Source: Nocardioides marmorisolisilvae (lineage in GTDB: Bacteria; Actinomycetota; Actinomycetes; Propionibacteriales; Nocardioidaceae). From it: DNA of 64,000 nt. Where the stretch lies: NCBI RefSeq assembly GCF_031656915.1, contig NZ_CP134227.1, positions 558,001 to 622,000 on the forward strand, written 5' to 3'. Below, one piece after another: positions 44,529 through 54,641 of the stretch. The position numbers and the translations under genes are program-made. Within the stretch, counting starts at the first letter, position 1, and the number at the start of each line of letters is the position of its first letter. The notes below the pieces were generated by a model. That model saw only the letters and a program-made list of their open reading frames with translations, did no database searches and was not told the DNA's origin.

Positions 44529-45227
44529 GGCCCGGGGGCTGAGCAGGAACGCCGCAGCGGCGGCGAACTCTGCTGGCTCGCCGTAGCGTCGCAGCGGGAT
44601 CCCCTCGATCGCCCGACGTCGCGCCGCCTCGGCGTCGCCCGTGCTCTCGTCGAGCTCGGCCACCCGCTCGGTGCCCACTCGGCCCGGCAGCAGCCCGTTG
44701 ACGCGGATCCCGCGGGGGCCGAGCTCGTCAGCCAGCGTCTTGGCCGCCATCGCGAGACCGGGACGCAGACCGTTGGAGACCGCCAGGTCCGGGAGCGGTG
44801 CCCGCACGGACGAGGAGAGCACGAAGGCGAGGGAGCCCGGGCCGTCCACCGCCGAGGCCACCGCACGCGCGATGCGCAACGCACCGACGAAGACCGACTC
44901 GAACGCTCCGCGCCAGGTCTCGTCGCTGGTGTTCATGATGGTGCCCGTCGGCGGGCCCCCGACGGACACCAGTGCGCCGTCGAGACGGCCGAACGAGTCG
45001 TGGGCCACAGCGACCAGGAGATCCTCCGAGCCCGGAACCGCGTTGTCGGCGACCACACCCACAGCACGGTCCCCCAGGTCGTGCACGGCAGCGTCGAGCG
45101 ACTCCTCGGAGCGACCCGAGATCACCACGCGCGCCCCTTCGGCCACGAGCAGGTCGGCGGTGGCACGCCCCAGCCCACGGGCGCCCCCCGTGACGACGAA
45201 GACCAGGTCCTCGAGCCCAAGATCCAT
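44472..45227 (-). CDS. SDR family protein with atypical active site
   Basis: This is a 251-residue Rossmann-fold SDR. The cofactor motif VVTGGARGLGRA (residues 11-22) and a catalytic-type Ser in FVLSSSVR (about 138-140) are present. The usual Tyr-x-x-x-Lys is replaced by S151-N-G-L-R155 in the corresponding SNGLRPGLAMAAKTLA helix. This Ser/Arg variant recurs in a subgroup of FabG-like SDRs as I recall, so it is probably a lineage feature and not decay. The rest of the fold, including GIRVNGLLPG and TGAMLPVDGG, is intact. The reaction is unknown. Confidence 0.85.
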   Translation of the reverse strand: MDLGLEDLVFVVTGGARGLGRATADLLVAEGARVVISGRSEESLDAAVHDLGDRAVGVVADNAVPGSEDLLVAVAHDSFGRLDGALVSVGGPPTGTIMNTSDETWRGAFESVFVGALRIARAVASAVDGPGSLAFVLSSSVRAPLPDLAVSNGLRPGLAMAAKTLADELGPRGIRVNGLLPGRVGTERVAELDESTGDAEAARRRAIEGIPLRRYGEPAEFAAAAAFLLSPRASFVTGAMLPVDGGMLRAL

Positions 45228-45236
45228 GAGCCGAAT

Positions 45237-47135
45237 CTAGACCGGTTCGGGTTGGCTGTCGTCGAGGAACTGGGTCCGATAGAGCTCGGCGTAGGTCCCT
45301 CCGGAGGCCAGCAGCTCGGCGTGGGTGCCGCGCTGCACCACCCGTCCCCCCTCGACGACCAGGATCAGATCGGCGTTCCGCACGGTGGAGAGCCGGTGAG
45401 CGATGACCAGTGAGGTCCGCCCCTCCAGAGCGCGGTCCAGGGCCTCTTGCACGGCGTGCTCGGACTCCGAGTCGAGGTGGGCGGTGGCCTCGTCCAGGAC
45501 CACGACCGCGGGAGCCTTGAGCAGCAGTCTGGCGATGGCGAGCCGTTGGCGCTCCCCGCCCGATAACCGGTAGCCGCGGTCACCGACGACGGTGTCCAGG
45601 CCGTCGGGCATGGCGCGCACCACGCTGCTGATCTGGGCAGCGGCGAGCGCCTCCCAGATGTCCTCGTCCGAGGCAGCGGGCCGGGCATAGCGGAGGTTCT
45701 CCCGGATGGTGTCGTGGAACATGTGCGCGTCCTGGGTGACGTAGCCGACCACGTTCTCCAGGGACTGCAGTGTCACGTCGCGTACGTCGTGGCTGACCTC
45801 GGCACTCGTCCCCACCCGGACCGAGCCCGAGGTGACGTCGTACAGCCTGGCGACCAGGTGCGTGATGGTGGTCTTGCCGGCACCCGACGGCCCCACCAGG
45901 GCGACCATCTGACCGGGCTCGGCGGTGAAGGAGATGCCGCGCAGGACCGGTCCGTGGTCCCGGCTCTCGACGCGCGCGATCGTCTCCAGGCTGGCCAGGC
46001 TCACCTCCTCGGCCCGCGGGTAGGCGAAGGAGACGTCGTCGAACTCGACCCGGGCCGCGTCGACGGGCAAGGGCACCGCGTCCGGCCTCTCCTGCACGGT
46101 CGACGGCAGGTCGAGCACCTCGAAGACCCGGTCGAAGCTGACCAGCGCGGTCATCACGTCGACCCGCACGTTCGAAAGGCCCTGCAGCGGAGCGAGCAGC
46201 CGGAGTAGCAGCGTCGCGAGTGCGGTCAGGGTGCCGATGGTGAGCACGTGGTCGATGACCAGCCGCCCGCCGATGCCGTAGACGAGCGCCGTCGCGAGCG
46301 CGGGGATCAGCATCATCGAGGCCATGAAGACCCGGGTCACCAGGGCGATCCGGACCCCGAGGTCCCGTACGACGGCCGCCTTCTCGGCGTACCGGGTGTC
46401 CTCCTCCTCCCGACGTCCGAACAGCTTGAGCAGCAGCGCGCCGCCGACGTTGAACCGCTCGGTCATCATGTTGCCGAGATCGGCGTTGCCGTTCATCTGG
46501 TCACGGGTCAGGCCACTGATCCGGCGACCGACCCAGCGGGAGGCGACGAGCAGCAATGGGAAGAGCACCAGGCAGGCGAGGGTGACCTGCCAGCTCAGGG
46601 CGAACATCGTCACCCCGACGACCAGCACGCTGATCGCGTTGGAGACCGCGCTCGACAGCGTCGAGGTGAAGGCCCGCTGGGCGCCGATCACGTCGTTGTT
46701 CAGCCGGGACACCAGTGCACCGGTCTGGGTGCGGGTGAAGAAGGCCAGGGCCATCCGCTGGACGTGGCCGAAGACCTTGGTGCGCAGGTCGTAGATGAGG
46801 TTCTCGCCGATGCGCGAGGACAGGTAGCCGTTGACCACGCCGAGTCCGGCGTCGACCACGGAGGTCCCCGCCATCGCCAGTGCCAGCCAGACGACCAGTG
46901 ACGGGTTCCCAGCGATGATGCCGTCGTCGAGGATGTGCTGGATCAGCAGCGGGTTGACGATCACGATCGCCGCATCGATGACGACGGCCACCAGGAAGAC
47001 TCCGATCAGCCGACTATGCGGCCGGGCGAACTCGACGATGCGGCGCCGCGTCTCGCGGGTGACGCCCTGCTGGACCACGCTCCGGTCCGCCCGCATCGCC
47101 CGCATCATCGGGCCCATCCGCTGCATCTCGCTCAC
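45237..47135 (-). CDS. ABC transporter, fused permease and ATP-binding protein (MsbA/LmrA-like)
   Basis: This is a 632-residue exporter half-transporter. The N-terminal membrane domain has about six helices (residues 35-330). The C-terminal ATPase has Walker A VGPSGAGKTTI near 420, Q-loop YVTQDAHMFH, signature RLSGGERQRLAIARLL near 530, Walker B AVVVLDEATAHLD, and H-loop IAHRLSTVRNAD. It works as a homodimer or with a partner elsewhere. The substrate (drug or lipid) is not predictable. It follows the enoyl-CoA hydratase gene region on the same strand by 14 bp, so the order hydratase then ABC is the opposite of transcription; the ABC gene is upstream of the SDR. Confidence 0.94.
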   Translation of the reverse strand: MSEMQRMGPMMRAMRADRSVVQQGVTRETRRRIVEFARPHSRLIGVFLVAVVIDAAIVIVNPLLIQHILDDGIIAGNPSLVVWLALAMAGTSVVDAGLGVVNGYLSSRIGENLIYDLRTKVFGHVQRMALAFFTRTQTGALVSRLNNDVIGAQRAFTSTLSSAVSNAISVLVVGVTMFALSWQVTLACLVLFPLLLVASRWVGRRISGLTRDQMNGNADLGNMMTERFNVGGALLLKLFGRREEEDTRYAEKAAVVRDLGVRIALVTRVFMASMMLIPALATALVYGIGGRLVIDHVLTIGTLTALATLLLRLLAPLQGLSNVRVDVMTALVSFDRVFEVLDLPSTVQERPDAVPLPVDAARVEFDDVSFAYPRAEEVSLASLETIARVESRDHGPVLRGISFTAEPGQMVALVGPSGAGKTTITHLVARLYDVTSGSVRVGTSAEVSHDVRDVTLQSLENVVGYVTQDAHMFHDTIRENLRYARPAASDEDIWEALAAAQISSVVRAMPDGLDTVVGDRGYRLSGGERQRLAIARLLLKAPAVVVLDEATAHLDSESEHAVQEALDRALEGRTSLVIAHRLSTVRNADLILVVEGGRVVQRGTHAELLASGGTYAELYRTQFLDDSQPEPV

Positions 47136-47149
47136 TGCGGACCCCCTTC

Positions 47150-47941
47150 CTAGGAACCTCTGAGCTCCACGAACCGCCTCAACTGCGCCTCACGCTCGAA
47201 CCTGCGCTGCTCGTCCAGGCTCCGGTCCCCTGCGCCGAGCAGCAGCGCCTTGGTCTCACGGACCGCTCCGGCCGGTGTCGCCAGCAGCGCGGCGACGAGG
47301 TCGTCGACCGCGCCGTCGAGCTCGTCACGAGGTACGACGACCGTCGCCAGTCCCATCCCGCGTGCCTCTGCCGCGCCCACGAACCTGCCGGTGGCACAGA
47401 TCTCCATCGCTCTGGAGTAGCCAACACTGTCGACCAGCAGCTTTGTTCCGCCCAAGTCCGGCACGATGCCGAGCGCAGGCTCCTTCATGCACAGTTGCGC
47501 GTCCTCGGCCACGACGCGCAGGTCGCAGTGCAGCGCGAGCTGGAACCCACCGCCGATGGCGTGTCCCTGCACGGCGGCGACGGACACGAACCGGGGGTCG
47601 CGCAGCCACGCAAAGCCACGCTGGAAGCCCGCGACCGTATCGAGGATGGTGTCGTCGCTCTCGGCCATCAGCGCCGGGATGCTCTGCTCGCCACGCAGCC
47701 CGACCCCCGACAGCAGGTCACGGTCGAGGCCGGAGGAGAAGGACTGTCCGGCGCCGCGCACCACCACCACACGGACCTCGGGTGGCAGCGCGTCGCCGAT
47801 GTCGGCCAGGGCCGTCCACATCCGCGGGGTCTGGCTGTTCCGCCGGTCGGCCTTGTCCAGCACCACGGTGGCCAGCGGTCCGGCGACGTCGAGGTGCAGG
47901 CCGGCTGCGGCGAGCAGGGCTGGTGCGGGAAGGTCCGTCAT
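47150..47941 (-). CDS. Enoyl-CoA hydratase/isomerase family protein
   Basis: This 263-residue crotonase-fold protein starts MTDLPAPALLAAAG. The oxyanion-hole segments are FSSGLDRDLLSG (about residue 68) and VAAVQGHAIGGGFQLALHCDLRV (about 122-144). The Glu in MKEPALGIVPDLGG (about residue 154) is in the position of one catalytic glutamate. It hydrates or isomerises acyl-CoA intermediates in beta-oxidation or a related pathway. The frame extends upstream across the ABC-F gene without homology and is rejected. It lies between the ABC-F and ABC exporter genes on the same strand. Confidence 0.9.
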   Translation of the reverse strand: MTDLPAPALLAAAGLHLDVAGPLATVVLDKADRRNSQTPRMWTALADIGDALPPEVRVVVVRGAGQSFSSGLDRDLLSGVGLRGEQSIPALMAESDDTILDTVAGFQRGFAWLRDPRFVSVAAVQGHAIGGGFQLALHCDLRVVAEDAQLCMKEPALGIVPDLGGTKLLVDSVGYSRAMEICATGRFVGAAEARGMGLATVVVPRDELDGAVDDLVAALLATPAGAVRETKALLLGAGDRSLDEQRRFEREAQLRRFVELRGS

Positions 47942-47988
47942 GGCGGCATCCTCGCAGGTGGGTCCTCCGCGGCAGCGGGCCCAGCCGG

Positions 47989-49587
<1,599 letters not shown>

Positions 49588-49631
49588 AAGGGCATTACTG
49601 TACCGGTGTCACCTCCCGGGAAAGGCCGCGC

Positions 49632-50576
49632 ATGCGATTCAACCCCAAGGCCCGTATCGACGAGAGCCAGATCGAGAACCGCGAGGGGCGAGGCGGTGGC
49701 GGCCTCGGCGGTGGGCTCGGAGGCGGCAGCGGGATGCGGCTGCCGATCCCGACCGGTGGGGGCGGCCGGATCGGCGTCGGCACCATCATCGTGATCGTGC
49801 TGTACGTCGTGGTGCAGATGTGCGCCGGCAACAGCGTGGTCCCCGGGACCGGCGACAGCAATAGCGCCGGCACCGGCCAGGCCGTCGCCGGCACCTGTCG
49901 CAACGGTGCCGACGCCAACAAGAACATGGACTGCGCCATCGACCTGCTGACGAACTCGGTGCAGGCCTTCTGGGCCACCGCGCTTCCCGCACAGGCCAAC
50001 ATCGCCTACCAGCCGATCAAGACGGTGAAGTACACCGGCCAGACCTCCTCCGGATGCGGCACCGCCCAGAGCGCGATGGGGCCCTTCTACTGCCCCAACG
50101 ACAAGCGTGTCTACATCGACCGTGACTTCATGAGGCAGATGCTCCAGGGCGAGCTCGGTGCGAAGGGCGGCCCGTTCGCGCTCGGCTACGTGCTGGCCCA
50201 CGAGTACGGCCACCACATAGAGGACCAGCTCGGCATCCTCGGCCAGATGCGAACCCAGCAAGGTCCGAAGAGCGACTCGGTCCGGGTCGAGCTGATGGCC
50301 GACTGCCTGGGCGGCGTGTGGGCGAAGTCGGCGACCACGACGAAGGACGCGGACGGCAACGTGCTGATCAGCGACCTCACTGCGGACGACATCGCCCGTG
50401 CCGTCGACGCGGCCCGGGCCGTCGGCGACGACCGGATCCAGAGGGAGACCTCCGGCCGGGTCAACGAGGAGTCCTGGACGCACGGTTCCAGCGCCGAGCG
50501 GACCCGCTGGTTCGACACCGGGCTGAAGCAGGGCAGCATCGCCGCCTGCAACACCTTCAAGACCGAAAGCCTCTGA
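49632..50576 (+). CDS. Neutral zinc metallopeptidase, YpfJ family
   Basis: This is a 314-residue protein of the zinc-metallopeptidase (DUF2152/YpfJ) family. The N-terminal cytosolic Gly-rich region, with repeated GGG-GLGG units, is followed by one transmembrane helix (about residues 49-64, GTIIVIVLYVVVQMC). The catalytic domain outside carries HEYGHH near 190 and the third zinc ligand region VELMADCLGG near 220. Substrates are not known. The ATG at 49632 starts MRFNPKARIDESQ, the conserved opening of the family. It is divergent from the ABC-F gene and 60 bp upstream of bioY. Confidence 0.92.
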   Translation: MRFNPKARIDESQIENREGRGGGGLGGGLGGGSGMRLPIPTGGGGRIGVGTIIVIVLYVVVQMCAGNSVVPGTGDSNSAGTGQAVAGTCRNGADANKNMDCAIDLLTNSVQAFWATALPAQANIAYQPIKTVKYTGQTSSGCGTAQSAMGPFYCPNDKRVYIDRDFMRQMLQGELGAKGGPFALGYVLAHEYGHHIEDQLGILGQMRTQQGPKSDSVRVELMADCLGGVWAKSATTTKDADGNVLISDLTADDIARAVDAARAVGDDRIQRETSGRVNEESWTHGSSAERTRWFDTGLKQGSIAACNTFKTESL

Positions 50577-50636
50577 GACCGGACGCAGCGTCCACCGTCC
50601 AGACGAGAGCGCGTCACCCCGCCCGCAGCAGGCACA

Positions 50637-51254
50637 ATGGCGGTCATGAAGCCCCGCTCGTCGGCACGCGACCTTGCACTGATCGCCACCTTCACCGGTG
50701 TGGTCGCGGCCCTGGGCGTGGTGCCGGCGTTCTACCCGGCGGGGATCCCGGTCCCGATCACCGCCCAGTCACTGGGCGTGATGCTGGCGGGCGCGGTCAT
50801 CGGCGCCCGCCGCGGCGCGGCGTCGCTGGTGCTGCTGCTCGCCCTGGTCGCCGTCGGACTCCCGCTGCTGGCGGGCGGACGTGGCGGTCTGGGCGTGTTC
50901 GCCGGCCCGAGCGTCGGCTACCTCGTGGGCTACCCGGTCGCGGCGTTCGTGGTCGGCTGGATCACCGAGAAGGGCGGCGCGCCGTACCGGCTGTCCTGGG
51001 GTGTCGTGGCCAACCTCGTCGGCGGCATCGTGGTGCTCTACGCGCTCGGCATCCTCGGCACAGCCTGGCGCGCGCACCTCTCCGTCCCGGCGGCGGTCGC
51101 CAGCGCCGGCTGGTACGTCGTCGGCGACCTCGCCAAAGTGGTGATCGCCGCGCTGGTCGCCCGGGGCGTGCACGCTGCCTACCCCGGGTTGCTGCCCGCG
51201 GCCACACGTCGGGCCGACCGGGACCGCCGGCATGAGCACCCGATCAGCACCTGA
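50637..51254 (+). CDS. bioY: Biotin transporter substrate-binding subunit BioY
   Basis: This is a 205-residue S component of an ECF-type biotin transporter with about six helices. Family segments are FYPAGIPVPITAQSLGVMLAG (residues 32-52), GVFAGPSVGYLVGYPVAAFV and SAGWYVVGDLAKVVIAALV. With the BioM and BioN proteins encoded downstream it forms a complete importer. Two starts are possible, ATG 50637 (MAVMKPR) or ATG 50646 (MKPR). Its end overlaps the AMP-ligase start by 23 bp. No BirA or BioQ operator could be recognised in the 60-bp leader. Confidence 0.94.
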   Translation: MAVMKPRSSARDLALIATFTGVVAALGVVPAFYPAGIPVPITAQSLGVMLAGAVIGARRGAASLVLLLALVAVGLPLLAGGRGGLGVFAGPSVGYLVGYPVAAFVVGWITEKGGAPYRLSWGVVANLVGGIVVLYALGILGTAWRAHLSVPAAVASAGWYVVGDLAKVVIAALVARGVHAAYPGLLPAATRRADRDRRHEHPIST

Positions 51255-52173
51255 GCCCGTCGCCCCGGACCGCAGCGCCGACCCCGTCGCCGCGGTCCTG
51301 CGGGCACACCGGACCGGCGCCGACCTCGTGCTACGCACGTCGGGGAGCAGCGGCACCGCACAGCCGGTGGTGCGCAGTACCCAGTCCTGGTGGGCTTCCT
51401 TCGGGCCGTACTCGGACCTGACCGGGGTCTCGGCGGGTGCCCGGGTGTGGGTGCCCGGACCGCTGAGCGCGACGATGAATCTCTTCGCGGCCGTGCACGC
51501 CCGTGCGGTCGGGGCGATCCTCGTCGACCGGCCCGCCGACGCCTCGCACGCCTGCCTGACCCCGGCCCTGCTCGACCGTCGCGCCGACGACCTTCGACCG
51601 GGCACCCATGTCGTGGTGGCCGGCGCCGCACTACCGCCCGGTCAGCACGCCGTGGCCAGTGCGAGCGGTCTCGAGGTGGTCAGCTACTACGGCGCCGCCG
51701 AGCTGTCGTTCGTGGCCGCCGGGCCGCACGCGGAGTCGCTGCGCGCCTTCCCGGGCGTGGAGGTCGAGGTGCGCGCCGGGGCGATCTGGGTGCGATCGCC
51801 GTACGTCGCTGCAGGGGGCAACCAGTGGGCGACGGTCGGCGACCGCGGCCGACTGGCGGACGGCGTCCTCACCGTTCTCGGCCGACCGGGCACGGTGACC
51901 ACCGCCGGCGCCACCGTCCGCATCGCCGATGTGGAGGCGGCGTTGCGTCCCGCAGCGACCTCCGAGTTCGTCGTCGTCGGGGCACCGCACCCCGTGCTCG
52001 GCGAGGTCCTCGCCGCCGCGGTGACCTCCGTGGGCGACAGGGACCGGCTCCGCGCCTTGGCCCGGACCGCGCTGCCGGCAAGCCACCGACCGCGGCTGTG
52101 GCGGGTGCTGGATCAACTCCCGCTCACCGCTGCTGGCAAGGTTGACCGAGCCCGCATCGCCGACGACCTCTGA
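51232..52173 (+). CDS. Short AMP-binding acyl-CoA synthetase-like protein (YhfT-like)
   Basis: This is a 313-residue adenylate-forming enzyme, little more than half the usual 500-550. The ATP-binding motif A3 LRTSGSSGTAQPV lies at about residues 33-45, A5 YYGAAELSF near 150, A7-A8 VGDRGRLADGVLTVLGR near 203, and the A10 lysine in LPLTAAGKVDR near 300. The N-terminal acyl-binding half preceding A3 is missing. It is placed between bioY and a thiolase gene, as in the B. subtilis yhfU(bioY)-yhfT-yhfS group that I recall as biotin-regulated. It may activate a carboxylic acid related to biotin or pimelate, but this is inference. Confidence 0.8.
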   Translation: MSTRSAPEPVAPDRSADPVAAVLRAHRTGADLVLRTSGSSGTAQPVVRSTQSWWASFGPYSDLTGVSAGARVWVPGPLSATMNLFAAVHARAVGAILVDRPADASHACLTPALLDRRADDLRPGTHVVVAGAALPPGQHAVASASGLEVVSYYGAAELSFVAAGPHAESLRAFPGVEVEVRAGAIWVRSPYVAAGGNQWATVGDRGRLADGVLTVLGRPGTVTTAGATVRIADVEAALRPAATSEFVVVGAPHPVLGEVLAAAVTSVGDRDRLRALARTALPASHRPRLWRVLDQLPLTAAGKVDRARIADDL

Positions 52174-52187
52174 AGGACGGAGCAACG

Positions 52188-53309
52188 ATGGCCAGCCGCA
52201 AGGACGCTCCCGTCATCGTGGCTGCGCTGCGTACCCCGATCGGCACCGCCGGCAAGGCTCTGGCGTCCGTGGATGCGGCCCACCTCGCCGCGTCCGTCCT
52301 GGCCCGGGTCGGCGCCGATCTGCCCGCGCCGGCCGATGTCGTCCTGGGCAACTGCACGGGGCCCGGCGGCGACGTGGCCCGGGTCGCGACACTCGCGGCG
52401 GGGCTGCCCGACACGGTGCCCGCCGTGACGGTCGACCGCCAATGCGGCAGCGGACTGGCCGCCGTGGAGCTGGGCGCGGCCCTGGTCCGGGAGCGCGATG
52501 CGGTCGTGCTGGCGGGCGGCGTCGAGAGCGCCAGCACCGCCCCGTGGCGGTTCTGGCCACCGGCGGACGGTGCAGCCCCTCGGCGCTACCAGCGAGCGCC
52601 GTTCTCGCCGGAGCCGGAAACCGATCCGGACATGGGCCTGGCCGCCGACCTGCTCGCCGAGGAGGCAGGGGTCTCCCGCGCCCGGCAGGACGCATACGCG
52701 GCCCGGTCGCACCAGCGCGCCTGGGCCGCGATCGAAAGCGGCCGCTTCGGGGACGAGATCGTCCCGGTCGCCGGGATCTCCCGCGACCAGCGGCCCCGGC
52801 CGGGGATGACTCCCGACCGGCTGGGCCGACTACCAGCCGCCTTCCGGGAGGGCGGCAGCGTCACGGCCGGCAACTCCTGCGGCATCAGTGATGGTGCCGC
52901 CGTGGTGGCGATCGCGCCGGCGTCCACGCAGTTGCCAGGCCTGCGGGTGCTGGCCACAGCGAGCGCGGGGGTCGATCCGCGGCGCCCTGGGATCGGACTG
53001 GTCCCGGCCGTCACCCGTGCTCTGAAGTACGCGGCCCTCCGCCTCGGCGACATCGACGTGATCGAGCTCAACGAGGCGTTCGCCGGGCAGGTGCTGGCCT
53101 GCTGTGACGCCCTGGCGCTGGATCCAGAGCGGGTCTGCCGGCAGGGCGGCGCGCTGGCCCTCGGGCACCCGTGGGGCGCCAGCGGCGCTGTCCTGGTGGT
53201 CAGGCTCTTCACCCAGATGGTCCGCGAGGGGAGCGGTCGGTTCGGGCTGGCGGCGATCGCCGTGGGCGGCGGCCAGGGGGTGGCGATGGTGGTCGAGGCA
53301 TGCCGCTGA
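52188..53309 (+). CDS. Thiolase family protein (YhfS-like), lacking the second catalytic cysteine
   Basis: This 373-residue protein has a thiolase fold. Nucleophile C86 is in VDRQCGSGL, NEAFAGQ is near 289, and the catalytic His is in LGHPWGASG (about 327). The usual CxG motif near the C terminus reads AIAVGGGQG, so the proton-donating cysteine is replaced by Ala358. Without it, classical Claisen condensation or thiolysis is expected to be impaired; acyl transfer, or a function as in SCP2-like thiolases, is possible. It sits in the bioY-bioMN operon after the AMP-ligase (14-bp gap) and overlaps bioM by 10 bp. Confidence 0.88.
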   Translation: MASRKDAPVIVAALRTPIGTAGKALASVDAAHLAASVLARVGADLPAPADVVLGNCTGPGGDVARVATLAAGLPDTVPAVTVDRQCGSGLAAVELGAALVRERDAVVLAGGVESASTAPWRFWPPADGAAPRRYQRAPFSPEPETDPDMGLAADLLAEEAGVSRARQDAYAARSHQRAWAAIESGRFGDEIVPVAGISRDQRPRPGMTPDRLGRLPAAFREGGSVTAGNSCGISDGAAVVAIAPASTQLPGLRVLATASAGVDPRRPGIGLVPAVTRALKYAALRLGDIDVIELNEAFAGQVLACCDALALDPERVCRQGGALALGHPWGASGAVLVVRLFTQMVREGSGRFGLAAIAVGGGQGVAMVVEACR

Positions 53310-53992
53310 TCGAGCTGGAGGGCGTGGGGCACACCTACGGCGTCGGTACGGCGGCCCGGGTGGTGCTCCGTGACCTCGACCTGCGCCTGTCCGAGCATCG
53401 GATCGGGGTCATCGGCGGCAACGGGTCGGGCAAGTCCACCTTCGCCCGGCTGCTCAACGGGCTGCTGGTCCCGGACCGGGGCACGGTCCGGGTGGACGGT
53501 CTCGACACCCGCCGCGAAGCCCGTGCAGTGCGGCGCAAGGTCGGCTTCTGCTTCACCGACCCCGACGCCCAGATCGTGATGCCGACCGTGGCCGAGGACA
53601 TCGGCTTCGGCCTGCGCAGGCGGGGGCTGCCGAGGCCGGAGGTCGAGGAGCGCGTCTCCGTGGCGTTGGAGCGCTTCGGCCTGGCCGACCACCGGGACCA
53701 TCCCGCCCACCTGCTGTCGGGCGGGCAGAAGCAGCTGCTGGCGCTGGCCGCCGTACTCGTGACCGAGCCCGAGTTGCTGGTGATGGACGAGCCCACCACG
53801 CTCCTGGACCTGGCGAACACCCGCCGGGTGGGCGACCTGGTGGCAGGCCTGCCCGAGCAAGTGCTGCTGCTCACCCACGACCTTGACCTGCTCGTCGACT
53901 TCGACCGGGTCCTGGTCTTCGACGGCGGCCGGGTCGTTCACGACGGCAGTCCTGCCGAGTCCGTCACCCACTACCGCAAGCTGCTGGACTGA
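53300..53992 (+). CDS. bioM: Energy-coupling factor ABC transporter ATP-binding protein BioM
   Basis: This is a 230-residue CbiO/EcfA-type ATPase. Walker A is IGGNGSGKSTF (about residues 37-47), Q-loop DPDAQIVMPTV, signature LLSGGQKQLLALAAVL near 138, Walker B LLVMDEPTTLLD and H-loop LLLTHDLDLL near 193. The Q-helix motif is typical of ECF transporters. It energises BioY together with BioN. The ATG at 53300 lies inside the thiolase end (10-bp overlap), which implies translational coupling. Confidence 0.93.
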   Translation: MPLIELEGVGHTYGVGTAARVVLRDLDLRLSEHRIGVIGGNGSGKSTFARLLNGLLVPDRGTVRVDGLDTRREARAVRRKVGFCFTDPDAQIVMPTVAEDIGFGLRRRGLPRPEVEERVSVALERFGLADHRDHPAHLLSGGQKQLLALAAVLVTEPELLVMDEPTTLLDLANTRRVGDLVAGLPEQVLLLTHDLDLLVDFDRVLVFDGGRVVHDGSPAESVTHYRKLLD

Positions 53993-53999
53993 GCACGCG

Positions 54000-54614
54000 A
54001 TGGGCGGCCGCGCGGACCTCTGGGGTCTCTACCAGCCGGGGCGCTCGGTGCTGCACCGGGCGCCGGCAGGGATGAAGCTGCTCCTGCTCGTCGCCGCAGC
54101 CGTCGGCACGCACTGGCTCGATCGACCCTGGCGGGTCGGAGCGGGCCTGCTCGGCGTCCTCGCCCTGTACGGCGTCGCGCGGCTGCCGCTGCGGGTGCTC
54201 ACCGCGCAGCTCCGGTCGTTGGCCGCCCTGGTGCTCGTCCTCGCCGGCTTCCAGTGGCTGGTGAGCGGTTGGCGTACGGCGGTGGTGGTCGTGGGGGTGC
54301 TGGTGCTCCTCGTCCTGCTGGCCGGTCTGGTCACGCTGACCACCCGCACCACGGCGATGATCGACACGGTGACGAGGCTGTGCCGCCCGCTGCGTCGGGT
54401 CGGCGTCGACCCTGAGCGGATCGGTCTGATCCTGGCCCTGGGGATCCGGTCGGTGGCGGTGGTGGCCGGGCTGGCTCACGACGTACGCGAGGCACAGCTG
54501 GCACGTGGCCTGGGCAGCAGCCCGACCGCCTTCGCCGTACCGCTGGTGGTCCGGTCGCTGCGTCACGCGGACGCGTTGGGCGACGCGCTGGTGGCCCGCG
54601 GGGTCGACGACTGA
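54000..54614 (+). CDS. bioN: Energy-coupling factor transporter transmembrane protein BioN
   Basis: This is a 204-residue EcfT/CbiQ-type membrane protein with about four or five hydrophobic helices. The coupling-helix signature appears as AQLARGLGSS near the end (A-R-G), and the N terminus GLYQPGRSVLHRAPAGMKLLLL is typical. It connects BioY to the BioM ATPase. The ATG at 54000 is 7 bp after the bioM stop. It is the last gene of the biotin operon; the next gene starts 27 bp later but is unrelated in function. Confidence 0.92.
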   Translation: MGGRADLWGLYQPGRSVLHRAPAGMKLLLLVAAAVGTHWLDRPWRVGAGLLGVLALYGVARLPLRVLTAQLRSLAALVLVLAGFQWLVSGWRTAVVVVGVLVLLVLLAGLVTLTTRTTAMIDTVTRLCRPLRRVGVDPERIGLILALGIRSVAVVAGLAHDVREAQLARGLGSSPTAFAVPLVVRSLRHADALGDALVARGVDD

Positions 54615-54641
54615 TCCACGGGCTCTGGAAGGATCGCGGTC

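Noticed and set aside
50577-50636. Search for a BirA, BioQ or BioR operator upstream of bioY
   Set aside because: No palindrome matching the motifs I know was found in the 60-bp leader.
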